Shown here piece after piece: positions 44,600 through 57,233 of a DNA stretch of 64,000 nucleotides (position 1 is its first letter; each line of letters starts with the position of its first letter). Both the position numbers and the translations under genes were made by a program. This DNA is from Dastarcus helophoroides (taxonomy: Eukaryota; Arthropoda; Insecta; Coleoptera; Bothrideridae), in the NCBI GenBank assembly GCA_028583605.1, contig CM053331.1, positions 6,544,508 to 6,608,507 of the forward strand. The letters are read 5' to 3'. Below the pieces are notes generated by a model. The model did not search any database and was not told the DNA's origin. It worked only from the letters and a program-made list of their open reading frames with translations.

Positions 44600-47300
44600 T
44601 TAAAATCGAAATTTGAAGGTTAAAGTCAAATTTGATTAAGACGAAATCAAAAAATGGTTTTCCTTTCCTTGAAATTTTGATATTTTTTTCTCGAAATTTT
44701 GATATTTTTTTCTCGAAATTTTGACCTACTTTCCAATTTGCCATTTCGTTTTTTCTTTTCAAAATTTTGACTCTTTTCACGATCTTTGAAAATCTTTGAC
44801 GTTTTTTCTTCAAAATTTTGATTTTTTATTTAAATTGGTACGACCTATAATATCGAATTTTTTGAAAATTGTAGTGTTGCCAAATATGAAATTTTTTCTT
44901 TTTTTAGCTTCAACTTTTTTCAACATTTTGACTTTTCAAAAACTTTAAAATTTTCAAAAATTGAAAAACTTTGACATTTTTTCAACTTTCTTAAAAATTT
45001 TGAACTATTTTTGGAATCGTTTACTCGACATTTCGACATTTCGATTTATGCGATTTTGGAACCCAAAATTTAGGGAAAAATATATTTTTCAAATCCAAAA
45101 TTATTTGAAATGCAATTCAAAAATTTGATCTAGATATTTCCAGAATTTTTCTGAAATTATAATTTATTTAATTCGGTTTTACTTTGGACATTTTTACTTC
45201 ACTGGAAATGAGAGATTTTTTGAACCTTGGACTTTTTGAAAATTTCGGCTTTTCTAAAAATTTGACTTTGAAAATTTTAGTTTTTTTCCGGAAATTACAA
45301 TTTTCTTAAAAAACTTTATTTTTTTAAGAACGGCGTTTTTTTAATCTTCTTTAAAATTTCAATTCAATTTCAAAATTTCGACTTTTTTTACTAAAATTTT
45401 GATTTTTATCAGAATTTTCGCGTTTTTCCGCCGTTTTTCAAATCTCGATTGTGTTTAAAATGTTGACTTTTTTCAAGATCCTTAAACGCGTTTTTTAAAA
45501 TTTTCGATTTTTTTTTAAATAAGAGCGATCAATAAATTCGACTTTTTTTGAAAAGTGTGATGTTCCCAAATATCTGTCTCTTTTTTAACTTCAACTCATT
45601 TCAAAATTTCTCCGTTCAAAAACTCTCAATTTAGAAAATTATGACTTTTCGAGAATTGAAAACCCCGTCTTTTTCAACTTCGAACTTTATCAACATTTTT
45701 TAAAAATCTTTTCCACAACATTTCGGTTTATTTTCCAAGTTGCTGTTATGGAACCTAAAATTTGGAGAAAAATATGTTTTTAATTGCAAAATTTTTTTAA
45801 ATGCAATTAAAAAATTTATTCTAGATCATTCAAGTTTTCCCTAAAATTTTATTTTTTTAAATTCGACTTTACCCTAAAAATTTTCACTTCACTAAAAGTA
45901 AGGAATTTTTTGAACCTTGCACTTGTCGAAAATTTTGCATTTTTTAAAAATTTGACTTCGAAAATTTCATTTTTTTCCCGAAATTACAATTTTCTTTAAA
46001 ACCTCAGTTTCTTTTTTAAAAATAGATTTTCTTTAATCTTTCTTAAAATTTCGGGTTTATTTCAAAATTTCGACTTTTGTATAAAAATTTTGATTTTCAT
46101 CAGAATTTTGGTCTTTTTTGAATCCGCCATTTTTTCAAAATTTTGAGTTTTTCATTAGTTTGAATTTTTTCAAAATCTTTGATATAATTTTCAAAATGTC
46201 GATTTTTTTTGTTAAATCAGTATGACCAATAATCTCGACTTTTTATAAAATTTTGTTTAACTTCAACTATTTTCAAAACGTTGACTTTTCAAAAACAGTA
46301 AGTTTTCAAAATTATGATTTTTTTCTAAAATAGAAAACCCTGATATTTTTTCAACTTTCTTAAAAATTTGGAACTTTATCAGCATTTTTTGAAAATCTTC
46401 TATTTTTCGAAATTTCCATTTATTTCCCAATTTGCGATTTTGGAACCCAGAAATTTAGAGGAAAATTTATTTTTTATTTCCAAAGTTTTTTAAAGTGCAA
46501 CTAAAAATTTTGATCTAAACATTTAAAATTTTTTCCGGAAATTTTAATTTTTTTTTTAAATTCGACTTTTTGAGAATTTCCACTTTATTGGACATATCGA
46601 CTTTTTTTTTAACCTTAGACTTTAGAAAATTTCGGCTTTTTTTAAAATTTGGCTATAAAATTTTTTACTTAGCGATTTCTTTTTTTTTAAAAGTAGATTT
46701 TTTAATTTTTCTAAAAATTTCTATTGTTCTTCAAAATATCGACTTTCTTCATCAAAGTTTTACCTTTTTTAAGAATTTGGGCATTTTTGAAAATAATTCG
46801 ACGTTTCTTTAAATCTTCATTTTTTTAAATTTCGACTTTTTTCAAAATTTTAACTTTTTTCAAAATCTTTGCAAATTTCGATGTTTTTTTTTAATACGCC
46901 GATTGTTTTTTAAAAATTAGTGCGATCAAAAATTTCGAATTTTTTTTAACATTGATGTTTCCAAATATCAAACTTTTCCTTTTTTTTAAAATTTCAACTT
47001 TTTTCAAAATTTCGAATTTTCAAAAACCTTGAATTTTCGAGAATTATGACTTTTTTGAAAATTTAGAGTTTTTGCAATTTCCAATTTTCCAATTTTCCAA
47101 GTTTCCTAAAAATATCGTTTTTTTTTGAAAATTTTGATTTTTTACAATTACTTTTTTTATATCTATCTATTTGGACATAATTCAACATTTTGACTTTAAA
47201 GTGTTAAACCGTTTTCAAAATTGTTTTAATAATTTATCTATTTTTTTCAAAATTTCTATTTTTTCTTTTTGAAAATGTCGACATTTTTTTAAATTTTAAT
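44600..47300. repeat. Higher-order tandem repeat, period ~690 bp
   Basis: The same order of words recurs about four times. GCGATTTTGGAACCCAAAAT lies near 45050, with diverged forms near 45740 and 46432. TGTAGTGTTGCCAAATATGA near 44871 has relatives near 45550 and 46950. GACCTATAAT / GATCAATAAA / GACCAATAAT precede each. The copies are perhaps 70-75% alike. Offsets are about 685-691 bp. Confidence 0.7.
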
Positions 47301-47929
47301 TAATTGTTTGGAAAATTATTGTCACTTCAAATCTTTCGACTTTCTTTGAAAATTTTGACTATTTTTTAGTCTTAAACATATTTTCAAAATGTTCGTTTTT
47401 TTTTAAATTCAACTCTTCTTCAAATTTGTGACTTTTTAACAAAATTTAAATTGTTTTAAATAAATTTGCATTTTTATTTTCAATATTTTGAGCCTCTTTA
47501 AAACTTTAATTTTTGTACAAACTTCGAATTTCTTGAAAGTTTTGATTTTTAACATTTTGATTTTTTCATTATTCATTTTAATAAAAATTGGAAACTTTGT
47601 CTTTTACTACTAATATTTTGATTAATTTTTTGCTTTTTTCCTAAGTGTTCGCTTAAAAACTCAAAATTTCTACTTTTAGTAAAAATGTTGCTCTTATTTT
47701 TGAAACTGTTTATGAACGCTCATTTATTATAAAATTTTGACTTATTTTTTTCATAATTCCAAGTTTGCACTTTTAGGCACTCTTTTAAAATTTCAATTAG
47801 TAATGCAAATATTTTGTTATAATTTTAATATAAAAGTTTTGATATTTTTCTGAATATTTCATATAAAACTCTATGAATTTTACGTTTCTTTTAAGTGTCG
47901 ATTTTAAACAATTATAAATATAGAAATTT
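47301..47929 (-). other. Intronic AT-rich DNA
   Basis: TTTTGAAAATTT background, no exon seen. Confidence 0.45.
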
Positions 47930-48185
47930 TGTGGACATTTTTAATTTCAACTTCTTCTTTAGCTTTATTTTCAGTTCTTGTTTGGCTTTCTTTTCATCTT
48001 CCTCTTTCGCTATCTTTTCAGCTTCCTTTTTCGCTTTCTTTTCAGCTTCTTCTTTTGCTTTCTTTTCAGATTCTTCTTGGCCCTTCTTTTCAGCTTCTTT
48101 TTTAGCTTTCTTTTCAGCTTCTTCTTTGGCTTTAATTTCAGCTTCTTTTTTAGCTTTCTTCTCAGCTTCTTTTGTAGACATTTTT
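47930..48185 (-). pseudogene. KE-repeat module copy 1 (open ~80 codons)
   Basis: On the gene's strand it reads MSTKEAEKKAKKEAEIKAKE and continues in the octapeptide pattern to KIAKEEDEKKAKQE without a frame break. It ends in a degraded Lys/Leu tail. It closely matches the KE region of exon 1. No splice acceptor is visible before the ATG (preceding bases AAAACCAAAA), so I treat it as a duplicated piece and not a working exon. Confidence 0.5.
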
Positions 48186-49004
48186 GGTTTTTTCAAAATT
48201 TTAATTTTGAAATGATGTCTTTTTTCTGCAAAATTTCGAGTAGTTTTGTTACAATAAATTTCTTTTGTAACATTCCTGGCTGGAACCTGGCTTCCATACT
48301 TCAGCTTCTTCTTATGCTTCCTTTTCAGCTTCTTTTGCTTTCTTTTCAGATTCTTCTTTAGCTTTCTTTTCAGCTTCTTCTTGGGCCTTCTTTTCAGCTT
48401 CTTTTTTAGCTTTTTTTTCAGCTTCTTCTTTGGCTTTAATTTCAGCTTCTTTTTTAGCTTTCTTTTCAGCTTCTTTTGTGGACATTTTTGATTTTTTAAA
48501 ATTTTAATTTTAAAATGATGGCTTTTTTTCTCCAAAATTTCGAGTAAGTAGTTTTGTTGCAATAAATTTCTTTTGTAACATTTCTGGCTGGAACCTGGCT
48601 TCCATAGTTCATCAGAAAAAAATAATAATAAAATTTCTAATAGAGACGGAGGCGGGTGAACATTTAGGAACGACCCTGAAAGGAAGTCGAAATTTTGAGA
48701 AATACAGCGAAGGGAGTAATTCAAAATTTCAAAAGGGCGGCAAATTTTGAGTATAAATTAAATCTTCGACCAAAGTACAAAATTCAAATTTTAAAATAGT
48801 CGAAATTTTCAAAAAAGGTCGAAGTTTGAGAAAAATAGATAAACGTGGGATAAAAAACAAAACGGAAATACAACTCGAAATTTCATTGAATTTTGTTGAA
48901 TATACGAGATTCAATATTTTCTTGAAACTTTTTTCGAAACTTCAAAAGATCTAGAAAAAGTAAAAAATTTGAGTTAATGCATTTACTTTTCCAAAAAATT
49001 TTTC
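48186..49004 (-). repeat. Duplicated intron flank with KE module copy 2
   Basis: Contains a partial flank (48186-48300), a second KE copy (48300-48485, with a frame break and a stop near 48315), then a flank of about 510 bp (48490-49000). The longer flank repeats at 49966-50490 with an offset of 1477 bp; marker words are GAGACGGAGGCGGGTGAACA and GATAAACGTGGGAT. This is a block duplication of KE module plus flank. Confidence 0.7.
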
Positions 49005-49965
49005 TTTGACCTTCAGTTCCGCCTCAGCTTTGGTCTTTTCAGCTTCTGCTTTTGCCTCATTATCCGCTTTTTCTTTGGCTTTCTTATCAGTCACTTCCTT
49101 AATCATTCTCTCTTTTTCTTCTTTAACCTTAACTTCTACTTCAGCTTTGGCTTTGCCGTCTCTTTTTTGGCCTTCGCCTCCGCCTCTTCTTTGGTTTTCT
49201 TTTCAGCTTCTTTCTTCGCCTTTTTTTCAGCTTCTTCTTTCGCTCTTCTTTTCAGAATCTTTTTTTGCTTTCTTTTTTGCTTCTAGTTTAGCTTTCATTT
49301 TTTTTCAGCTTCTTCTTTCACCTTCTTTTTAGCTTTTTCTTTTGCTTTCTTTTCAGCTTTTTCTTTGGCTTTCCTTTCAGCTTCTTCTTTCGCTTTTTTC
49401 TTGGCTTCTTTAGCCTTCTTTTCGGATTCTTCTTTCGCTTTCTTCTCTGCTTCTAATTTGGCTTTGTTTTCAGCTTCTTCTTTTGCTTTCTTTTCAGCTT
49501 TTTCTTTGGCTTTCCTTTCAGCTTCTTCTTTCGCTTTTTTCTTGGCTTCTTTAGCCTTCTTTTCGGATTCTTCTTTGGCTTTCTTCTTTGCCTCTATTTT
49601 GGCTTTCTTTTTGATTTCTTCTTTTGCTGTCTTTTCAGCTTCTTCTTTGGCTTTCTTTTTAGATTCTTCTTTCGCTTTTTTCTCTTCTTCTACTTTAGCT
49701 TTCTTTTCAACTTCTTTATTAATTTTATTTTCAGCTTCTTGTTTGGCTTTCTTTTTAGCTTTCTCTTTCGCTATCTTTTCAGCTTCCTCTTTCGCTTTCT
49801 TTTCAGCTTCTTCTTTTGCTTTCTTTTCAGATTCTTCTTTAGCTTTCTTTTCAGCTTCTTCTTGGGCCTTCTTTTCAGCTTCTTTTTTACTTTCTTTTCA
49901 GCTTCTTCTTTGGCTTTAATTTCAGGTTCTTTTTTAGCTTTCTTTTCAGCTTTTTTTGTAGACAT
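49005..49965 (-). pseudogene. KE-repeat module copy 3, long and decayed
   Basis: About 960 bp reads as Lys/Glu/Ala octapeptides on the gene's strand (KAKEEAEKK, AKKKAKEESEKK). It has frame shifts near 49888 and 49303 and stops further on (near 49165-49180). A 141-bp internal duplication is visible (CTTGGCTTCTTTAGCCTTCT at 49402 and 49543). It resembles 60180-60880 of exon 1 and is best explained as an exon segment copied into the downstream intron. Confidence 0.65.
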
Positions 49966-52175
49966 TTTTGATTTTTTTTTAAATTTTAATTTTAAAATGA
50001 TGCCTTTTTTCTCCAACATTTCGAGTAGTTTTGTTACAATAATTTTTTTTTGTAACATTTCTAGCTGGGACCTGGCTTCCATACTTCATCAGAAAAAAAT
50101 AATAATAAAATTTCTAATAGAGACGGAGGCGGGTGAACATTTACGAACGACCGTGAAAGGAAGTCGAAATTTTGAGAAATAGAACAAAATTTTGGGTGTA
50201 ATTCAAAATTTTAAAAAAAGACAAATTTTGAGTATAAATTAAAATTTCGATCAAAGTACAAAATCCAAATTTTAAAATAGTCAAAATTTTCAAAAATGGT
50301 CGAGGTTTGCGAAAAATAGATAAACGTGGGATAAAAACAAAATGGAAATGCAACTCGAAATTTTATTGAATTTTGTTGAATATACTAGATTCAAAATTTT
50401 CTTCAAACCATTTTCAAAACTTTAAAAAATCTAGAAAAAGTAGAAAATTTTGAGTTAATGCATTTACTTTTCCAAAATTTTAGGATAATTTTGAAAAATC
50501 GAAATTGTTATTTTTTTTCTCTGCCTTCAAATTTAAACTCAAAATTTAGACTTGTTATCGCTAGAAATGACGTCTCTTTTTCTAAAAAGTTGGACTTTCT
50601 TATTCGCTGTCGGGCTTTTCCTCGATGGAAACAAAAAACGAAAACCAAGACGAGAAGTCCAGTGGTAATCTGGATCACCAGAATTTTGTTAATATACTTT
50701 CTGAGTGTTGGTAAAAGAGTATTACATTTATTAAATTATTATTTAAGGTGGTCCAATAAATATAATCCATTTGGTGTTACTTTTTGAAAAGAGGTAAGAT
50801 TTCCTAATGATCTAGTTTTCCCCTAACTTATCAGTTAACTTGACAAATGTTGCTGTAATAACACAGTAACAGTAGCTAGCAGTATTTTAGGTAAAATACT
50901 GCTAGCTGGAGTAATTCACTTTTGAATTTATAAATACTTCTCACATAAACAATTACCAGTACCTTGATAATCTACCAGGTAATTCAAGAAATCCGATATT
51001 ACACACTGCCGCTTAATCCATTTGTTTCGCAATGAAGTTATGGCCAAAATTTCGATGCCATGAGATGAATCACCACAGTCCGTTAACAGCTCACGCATTT
51101 TACAATTTGTCCATTTCGCGCACCACCAATCGAATGAAAATAAATCGAATCCAGGGCTTAGTGGGTGTACATTGTGAATTTCGTCCCCGTTTACTCTTGA
51201 TGAACTATCATTAGCGGACTAGGCTAATTTTATCTTAACATATTGTGGGAGCCTGCCTTGGCATCATCAAACTTATGCATAACATTCCAACAATCCAGAA
51301 AAGTGACCAGTGCCAACTCGATGCAAATGCAAGTGCAGTATTTATGCAATTGGACTGTACCAACAAATCACGTTTTCTAAACCGGACAGATGGTGCGTTA
51401 TAAATGAATCACACCAGCAGTTTCTCTATTTTATTATAAATAAACTTGCAACGCGTTTACTTAATTCAAATTTTTTTCAGGAATGTGCTATTATTTTCAG
51501 AATTAAGTTTTTTGAAATGAAAACTTTAAGTGCGTATACCAATTTGGGATAGAAGGTAAACGTGTGGTTTCGGGTCTCTATCAGGTATCACGCATTACCA
51601 ACATGCTCTAATGTTAACAGTATATTATACTGATGAGTCTTTTTTTTAAATGTCTATTTCATTTTCAAAAGTTTTTTTATTTTCTTTTAATTTGGATGTT
51701 GGTCAAAGTTTCTCTATCAGAAAATTTAAAAGTTTTGGTAATTTTTTCTGTAACTTCATAATTTCTAGTGTTTTCTTTGTTTCGTTAACCCATTCATTGC
51801 TGATTCAAAAATGTATGAAAACTACAGGTGCTCAATATATCTACTATTAAATCTACTATATACATTTTTCGGTAAAACGACTAACGGTTTTGATAAAATC
51901 GTTATCTAGGGATTTTTTGAGCCGAAAATATGATTCAGATAGATGTCTTCGTAAAAATTTGGCATCAACAGTTCTTGAGAAGATTTTAATTCTTCAGGAA
52001 CAAATTTTTTATCTCCTAAACAGCTGTATCGATTTCGATAAAATTTGGTAATTAAGGTTTTTTTTTGATAAAGAAAAATTTGATATCACCATTTGTAGGG
52101 ATACATTGCTCCTTGCAAAAGAAATTTTTATCTCAGAAACGGTTGTATCGATTTCGATGCAATTCGGTAAATAAG
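49966..52175 (-). other. Intronic sequence, flank copy and unique DNA
   Basis: 49966-50490 is the second copy of the KE-module flank. 50490-51640 is more complex than its surroundings (for example CATGAGATGAATCACCACAG at 51060) with no exon I can support. At 51990-52165 a word pair, CTGTATCGATTTCGAT and TTGTATCGATTTCGAT, is repeated about 120 bp apart. Confidence 0.4.
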
Positions 52176-52660
52176 CAGGGGCGGCCTTTGAGGGTGGCGA
52201 GCAGGGCAACCGCCCGGGTTATCGCTCTTTCAGGGGGCCTCGCGCACTAGCACGAATTCTTGCTTGGTAGTTATCGCGCTGATATCTGTCTCATTCGCTC
52301 CAATGAATGTTTCTTTCCTTTTCTTTCACATTGACTAAATTTCGTACCAGTGCCACAAGTACTGCCAACTGCAAGGACTAAATAAAACCTGATAGTACTC
52401 CATTTTCTTCGTATTTGCGATTCGGGGAATTCCCGTGTTTTATTTCACCTGTCAACTGTCGTCGGGTTATGCTTTTATATTAGAGCAGCGTCATCATTTC
52501 TAAATCCCTGATTCTTTTAAGACATTAATGCACCTTAATTTATCACGATTAATATTAATTTATTAGCTTTGTGTTTATTAATTTTTCCTAATTTCCAATA
52601 AACAATTTTAAAAGTCTAAATTTATTTATTTATAACTTTGCATTTTTCGTCAAGCATCAT
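52176..52660 (+). mobile_element. hAT-like left terminus
   Basis: It starts CAGGGGCGGCCTTTGAGGGT and continues GCGAGCAGGGCAACCGCCC, typical of the GC-rich ends of arthropod hAT elements. The family X right ends read GGCCGCCCCTG, so this could be the matching left end. Flanking octamers do not match those at 55379, so pairing is unproven. Confidence 0.4.
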
Positions 52661-54169
52661 CATTAAAACTCATGGGTGGAGGCAGGATTTCATTCAGGGA
52701 GGGGCAATAATCATTTTGACAAATTGATAAAAAAAAAAGAAAACCGGAAAACGTTCCAGTTGAGTATATGTATATTTTCATTTAACTACATGAACTGAGG
52801 AATCGAATTTTCAGATCAACTTAGAAATCTGGAAATAGAGCCGAATTGAATCTAAAATAAAAACCGAATCTTTCGGAAAACCTTGAAAACTATCGAAATT
52901 TCAAAGATTTCAAAAAATAACGATTTTTGAAAAATATCGTCGAAATGTCGAGAAAAAGGCTGAAATCTTTTAAAGTAAAGTAAACATTTTCAAAAGAAAA
53001 TTTAATTTTGAGAGAGACGAATTTCGAGGAAAAACGAATTTTGGGAAAGAGTTTGAATGTTTAAAAAATCTTGATTAAAATAAAATCCTATCCTTTCAAA
53101 AAATCTCAAAAAATGTTGAATATTCGAAAAAATTATATTTTTAAGGGTGGAATTTTGTGAAAAAAAGACGTAATTTTCAGAAAAAGTTGGAACTTTGGGA
53201 AAATGTTTTCACTGTAAGTGGAGATTTCCAGAAGCATAAAACATCCCTAGTTAAAGTACGAGTCAACATTTCCAGAATAAGACAAGTTTTGAGAAAAATG
53301 AAATATTCGGAAATTTAAATTTAAAAAAAATCAGAAAAAACCGAATATTAAAAAAGTGAAAGTTCAATTTTAAGAGAAAAAATGTAGAATAAAGTCGTCA
53401 TTTCGAAAGCGACGAATTTTGAGAAAAAAAACCCTATTTTGGGAAAGGATTTTTTAGAAAACCAAAATTGAATAAAACCCCAACCATTCTGAAAACCTCG
53501 AATAATGCTGAAAATTCTAATATGCCAAAATATTTCCAAAGGTCAGATATTGTGAAAAAATTTGCAATTTCCAAAAACACTTTTCTCAAAATTTTTACTT
53601 TGTTATTCTAATTTTGTCATAATATTTAAATTTCAATAAAGAAATTGAATGTACAAGAAATCTTTTTTACGAAATTACCCAAAAATATTGTTCCCAACAT
53701 ATTTTAATTTTTCGATAATATGCCGATTTAATTTAGAGAAAACAGACGAATTTCGAGAAAACAGACGAATTTCGAGAAAACTGAAATTTTAAGGAAAAAG
53801 CCAATTTCGAGGAAAAAGTTCAGAAAGTTCCAGAAACTAAAACATCGCATTTGAAAATAAAAGTCAAAATTTCGAAAATAAGGCGAAATAATGAAGTTGA
53901 AATTTCTAGTCAAGTTTAAAAAAGTCAAAATTTAAAAAAATGACAAATATTAAGAAAAGTGGCAGAATTTTGATAGAAAAAACGATTTCCGAAAGAAAAG
54001 TCCAAAAAGTATAATTTTGAGAATAAATTCGAAATTTCGAAAAAGACGAATTTAAACTAATTTTAGGAGAAAAAATCAAAATTTTTAGCAAAGTTGATAT
54101 AAAAATATCGATAAAAAGGCAAATTTTAAGAAACCTTTAAAAATTTCTGAAAAATCAAATTCTAAAAGT
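52661..54169 (-). other. Intronic AT-rich DNA
   Basis: GAAATTTCGAGAAAAA background, plus orientation. CAGGGAGGGGCAATAATC near 52696 hints at another degraded transposon end. No exon seen. Confidence 0.4.
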
Positions 54170-55378
54170 TAAAAACCTTCAGAAAAACGAAATCTCTGAA
54201 AAACAGTCGACATTTCTAGAAAAAACTATCAAATGAAGCATCAAAATTCTAAATTTTCCAGAAAAAATTCAAACTTTAGGAAAAGTACAATTTTAAGAAT
54301 AGTTGTTTATGAAAAAAAAAACGAATATAAAAAAAAGTCAAAATTTTAAAAAAGGCACCAATTTCCAAGAAAAATATTCATATTTCCGGGAACATGCAGG
54401 ATGGAATTTTAGGATAAATTTCAAATTTGCGAAAAAAGACGGATTTTGGAAAAATATCCAAGTTTAGATTTTTTTAATTCGTTTTATTCTGGAAATTAAT
54501 TTTTTTTTCCTTGAAAAACAAAAAAAAAGATCGAAATTTTGAGAAAAAAGTCGAAATTTAGTAAACACTCGAAATTCTTCAGAGAAGAGAGGGAGTCAAA
54601 TTTTGTCGAAATTTTGGAAAAAGGACAAATTTTGAGAAAAATTTAATTTCTAGAATTTGCTCTTGACCGCTTGAATCAGAGGCAGACATGCGCCCTGATC
54701 TGCCCCACCCTAAGTCAGAAAATGTCCAATATTGAGATAAACATCGAAATTTTGAGGAACAAATTGTATTTCAGTTATAAATCATTTCAGGGAAAATTTT
54801 CTCGGAATTTTGGTCCTTTTACAAAATTTCTACAAGTCATTATAAAAATTTCCAGATAAATATTTTCATTTAAAAAATCCATCAATTTTTGAGAAAAAAG
54901 GTAAATCTTGATAAACAAGTAAACATTTTCAGAAAATCCAAATTTAAAGAAAAGTAGAAGTTTCTGGAAGAAACAAATTTTGAGGAATGGTAGAATTTCG
55001 AAAAATAAGACGATGAATTTTGAGATAAAAATTCGAAATTTTGACTTAAGTCGGATTCTGATGAAAGAAATCGAATTTTAGAAATAAATTTAAAATTTCG
55101 AAAGAACTTTATGAAAAAAGACGAATTTTGAGAAATAAGTCCAAATTTTGAGAAAATGTCAGTAGCTTAAAGAAGGATGAATTTTGCCAAATGGAAATTA
55201 TTTAGAGAAAGTCCTCAGTTGAATATAAATTTTCGTTTATCTGCATGAGCTAGGGGGGTGGCTAGCGCTCTACCCTGCCCTATTCTAGCTACGCCTATGT
55301 TAAAACTAATTCCACCAAGACAAAGGCCTCGCAAAGATCTACCCGCCCGGAACCTCGCAATGGCTAAGGCCGCCCCTG
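54170..55378 (+). mobile_element. hAT-ended repeat family X, copy B
   Basis: A direct repeat of copy C. It runs from GAAATCTCTGAAAAACAGTC through GGCAGACATGCGCCCTGATC and CCTGCCCTATTCTAGCTACG to the end GGCCGCCCCTG at 55378. Offset to copy C is about 1780-1790 bp. No open frame of note. Confidence 0.7.
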
Positions 55379-55964
55379 ATTCGAAATGTACAGAAAAGTC
55401 TACATTTAGAGAGGACAAACTCGTTCTAAAAAAGTTTAATTACGACCCTGTTTATACTTAAAAATAACCAAAATGCATTATTAAACATTTCTGAAAATAT
55501 TAACTTTTTTAAAAACGTGAATTTCCGAATAAAATTAGGATATGTTAATTCTTAATGTGACCTGTTTGAAATCGAAATTTTTAGATTTTTTAATTCGAAA
55601 TTTTATAAATAAATTGACATTTAGAATTACTCTCTAAATCCGAAGAAAAAAGAAGTCATAATTTTTGAAAAAAAAAAGGTTTCAATCAAAATTTTCTAAA
55701 AAAAATCTATCATTTCCAAAAGATAAAATCTATTAACAAAAACTAATAACACTCGACATTTTGTCTTGAAACAAAATTCAAAAAATAAACTTTGATATTT
55801 CCTGAAACTTTTAGTGTTTTCTCAAAATGGCCAGGGGATTTTTTATAAATTAAATGTCTAGAAAGTCAGAATATTTTGAAAAAGTCTGAATTTTGAACCA
55901 GTGCTAATATAAGTCATTAAGCTCATTTTTTTTTCCCGATGTTAATAAAAATAAAGGAATTAAA
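55379..55964 (-). other. Intronic AT-rich DNA
   Basis: Separates the two direct repeats; no feature seen. Confidence 0.4.
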
Positions 55965-57156
55965 AAAGAACGAAATCTCTGAAAAGCAGTCGACATTTCT
56001 AGAAAAACTACCACATGAAGCATCAAAGATCGAAATTTTCCAGAAAAAATTTAAACTTAAAGAAAAAGTGCAACTTTGAGAATAGCCGTCCGTTTGTGGA
56101 AAAAACGAGTCTTGAAAAAAAAGTCAAAATTTTAAGAAAGTTACGAATTTCCAGGAAAAATATTCAGTTTTCCGGGAACATACAGGATGGGATTTCAGGA
56201 TAATTTTTAATTTGCGAAAAAAGGCGGATTTTGAGAAAAATATCAAAGTTTCGATTTTTCTAAATTTGTTTATTTGGTAATTTCGATTTTTTCCCTTGAA
56301 AAACAAAAAAAAGATCGAAATTTTGAGAAAAAAGTCAAAATTTAGTAAACCCTTGAAATTCTTCAGAGAGAGTCAAATTTTGTCGAAATTTTGAAAAAAG
56401 GACAAATTTTAGGAAAAATGTAATTTCTAGATTTTTCTCTTGAGCGCTTGAATTAGAGGCAGACATGCGCCCTGTTCTGTCCTACGCTGAGTCAGAAAAT
56501 GTCCAATATTGAAATAATCGTCGAAATTTTGAGAAACAAGTTGTATTTCCCCATTCCAGGGGAAATTTTCTCGGAATTTTGTCTTTTTACAAAATTTCTA
56601 AAAAAGTCATTATAAAAATTTCCAGATAAATATTGTTATCAAACAATCGATCAAATTTTAAGCAAAACTGTAATACTTATAAAAAAAGGTCGAAATTTTC
56701 GGAAAATCAAAGTTTAAAGAGAAGTCGAAGTTTCCGGAAAAACCTAATTTTGAGAAATGATAGAATTTCGAAAAATAAAACGATGATTTTTGAGATAAAA
56801 ATTTGAAATTTTTAGTCAAGTTGGATTCTGATAAAATAAATCGAATTTTAGGAATACATTTGAAATTTCCAAAGAAATTTATGAAAAAAGACGAATTTCG
56901 TGAAATAAGACGAAATTTCGAGAAAATATCAATAGCTTAAAGAAGGACGACTTTTGTTGAATGGAAATTTTTTAGAAAAAGTCTCCTCAGTTCAATATAA
57001 ATTTTCGTTAACCACATGACCTGGGGGGGTGGGTGGTGTCAAGCGCCCTACCCTGCCCTATTCTGACTACGTCTATGTTAAAACTAATTCCACAAAGACG
57101 AGGGCCTCTTAAAGATCTACCCGCCCGGAGCCTCGCAATGGATAAGGCCGCCCCTA
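55965..57156 (+). mobile_element. hAT-ended repeat family X, copy C
   Basis: It is colinear with copy B, with small indels, from GAACGAAATCTCTGAAAAGC to GGCCGCCCCTA at 57156. It ends only 77 bp inside the intron from the exon 2 splice donor. Copy A (34005-34740, minus) is a third member. Confidence 0.7.
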
Positions 57157-57233
57157 AGTCAAACATCTCTAAAATTGAGGAACAGTTTAATTTGGTTATG
57201 GGGAAACTTTTGGAATTAATTTAAATAACCTAC

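Larger units (their letters stand above)
42116..57233 (-). other. 15.1-kb intron 2 of the muscle gene
   Basis: Exon 2 ends with phase 1 at 57234 (AAAAG|GTAGGT) and the FN3 exon begins with the two bases needed, so direct splicing is consistent. I saw no certain coding exon in between. The interval holds LINE, polypurine, satellite, KE pseudo-module and hAT-ended repeats, listed separately. Confidence 0.65.

Noticed and set aside
49006..50182. Plus-strand Phe/Ser-rich frames in the intron
   Set aside because: Antisense of the decayed KE modules, same artefact as at 59-61 kb.
52176..55378. One 3.2-kb hAT element joining the left-type and right-type ends
   Set aside because: The octamers outside the two ends do not match, and the right end belongs to a repeat that also exists as a shorter duplicated unit; kept as separate entries.
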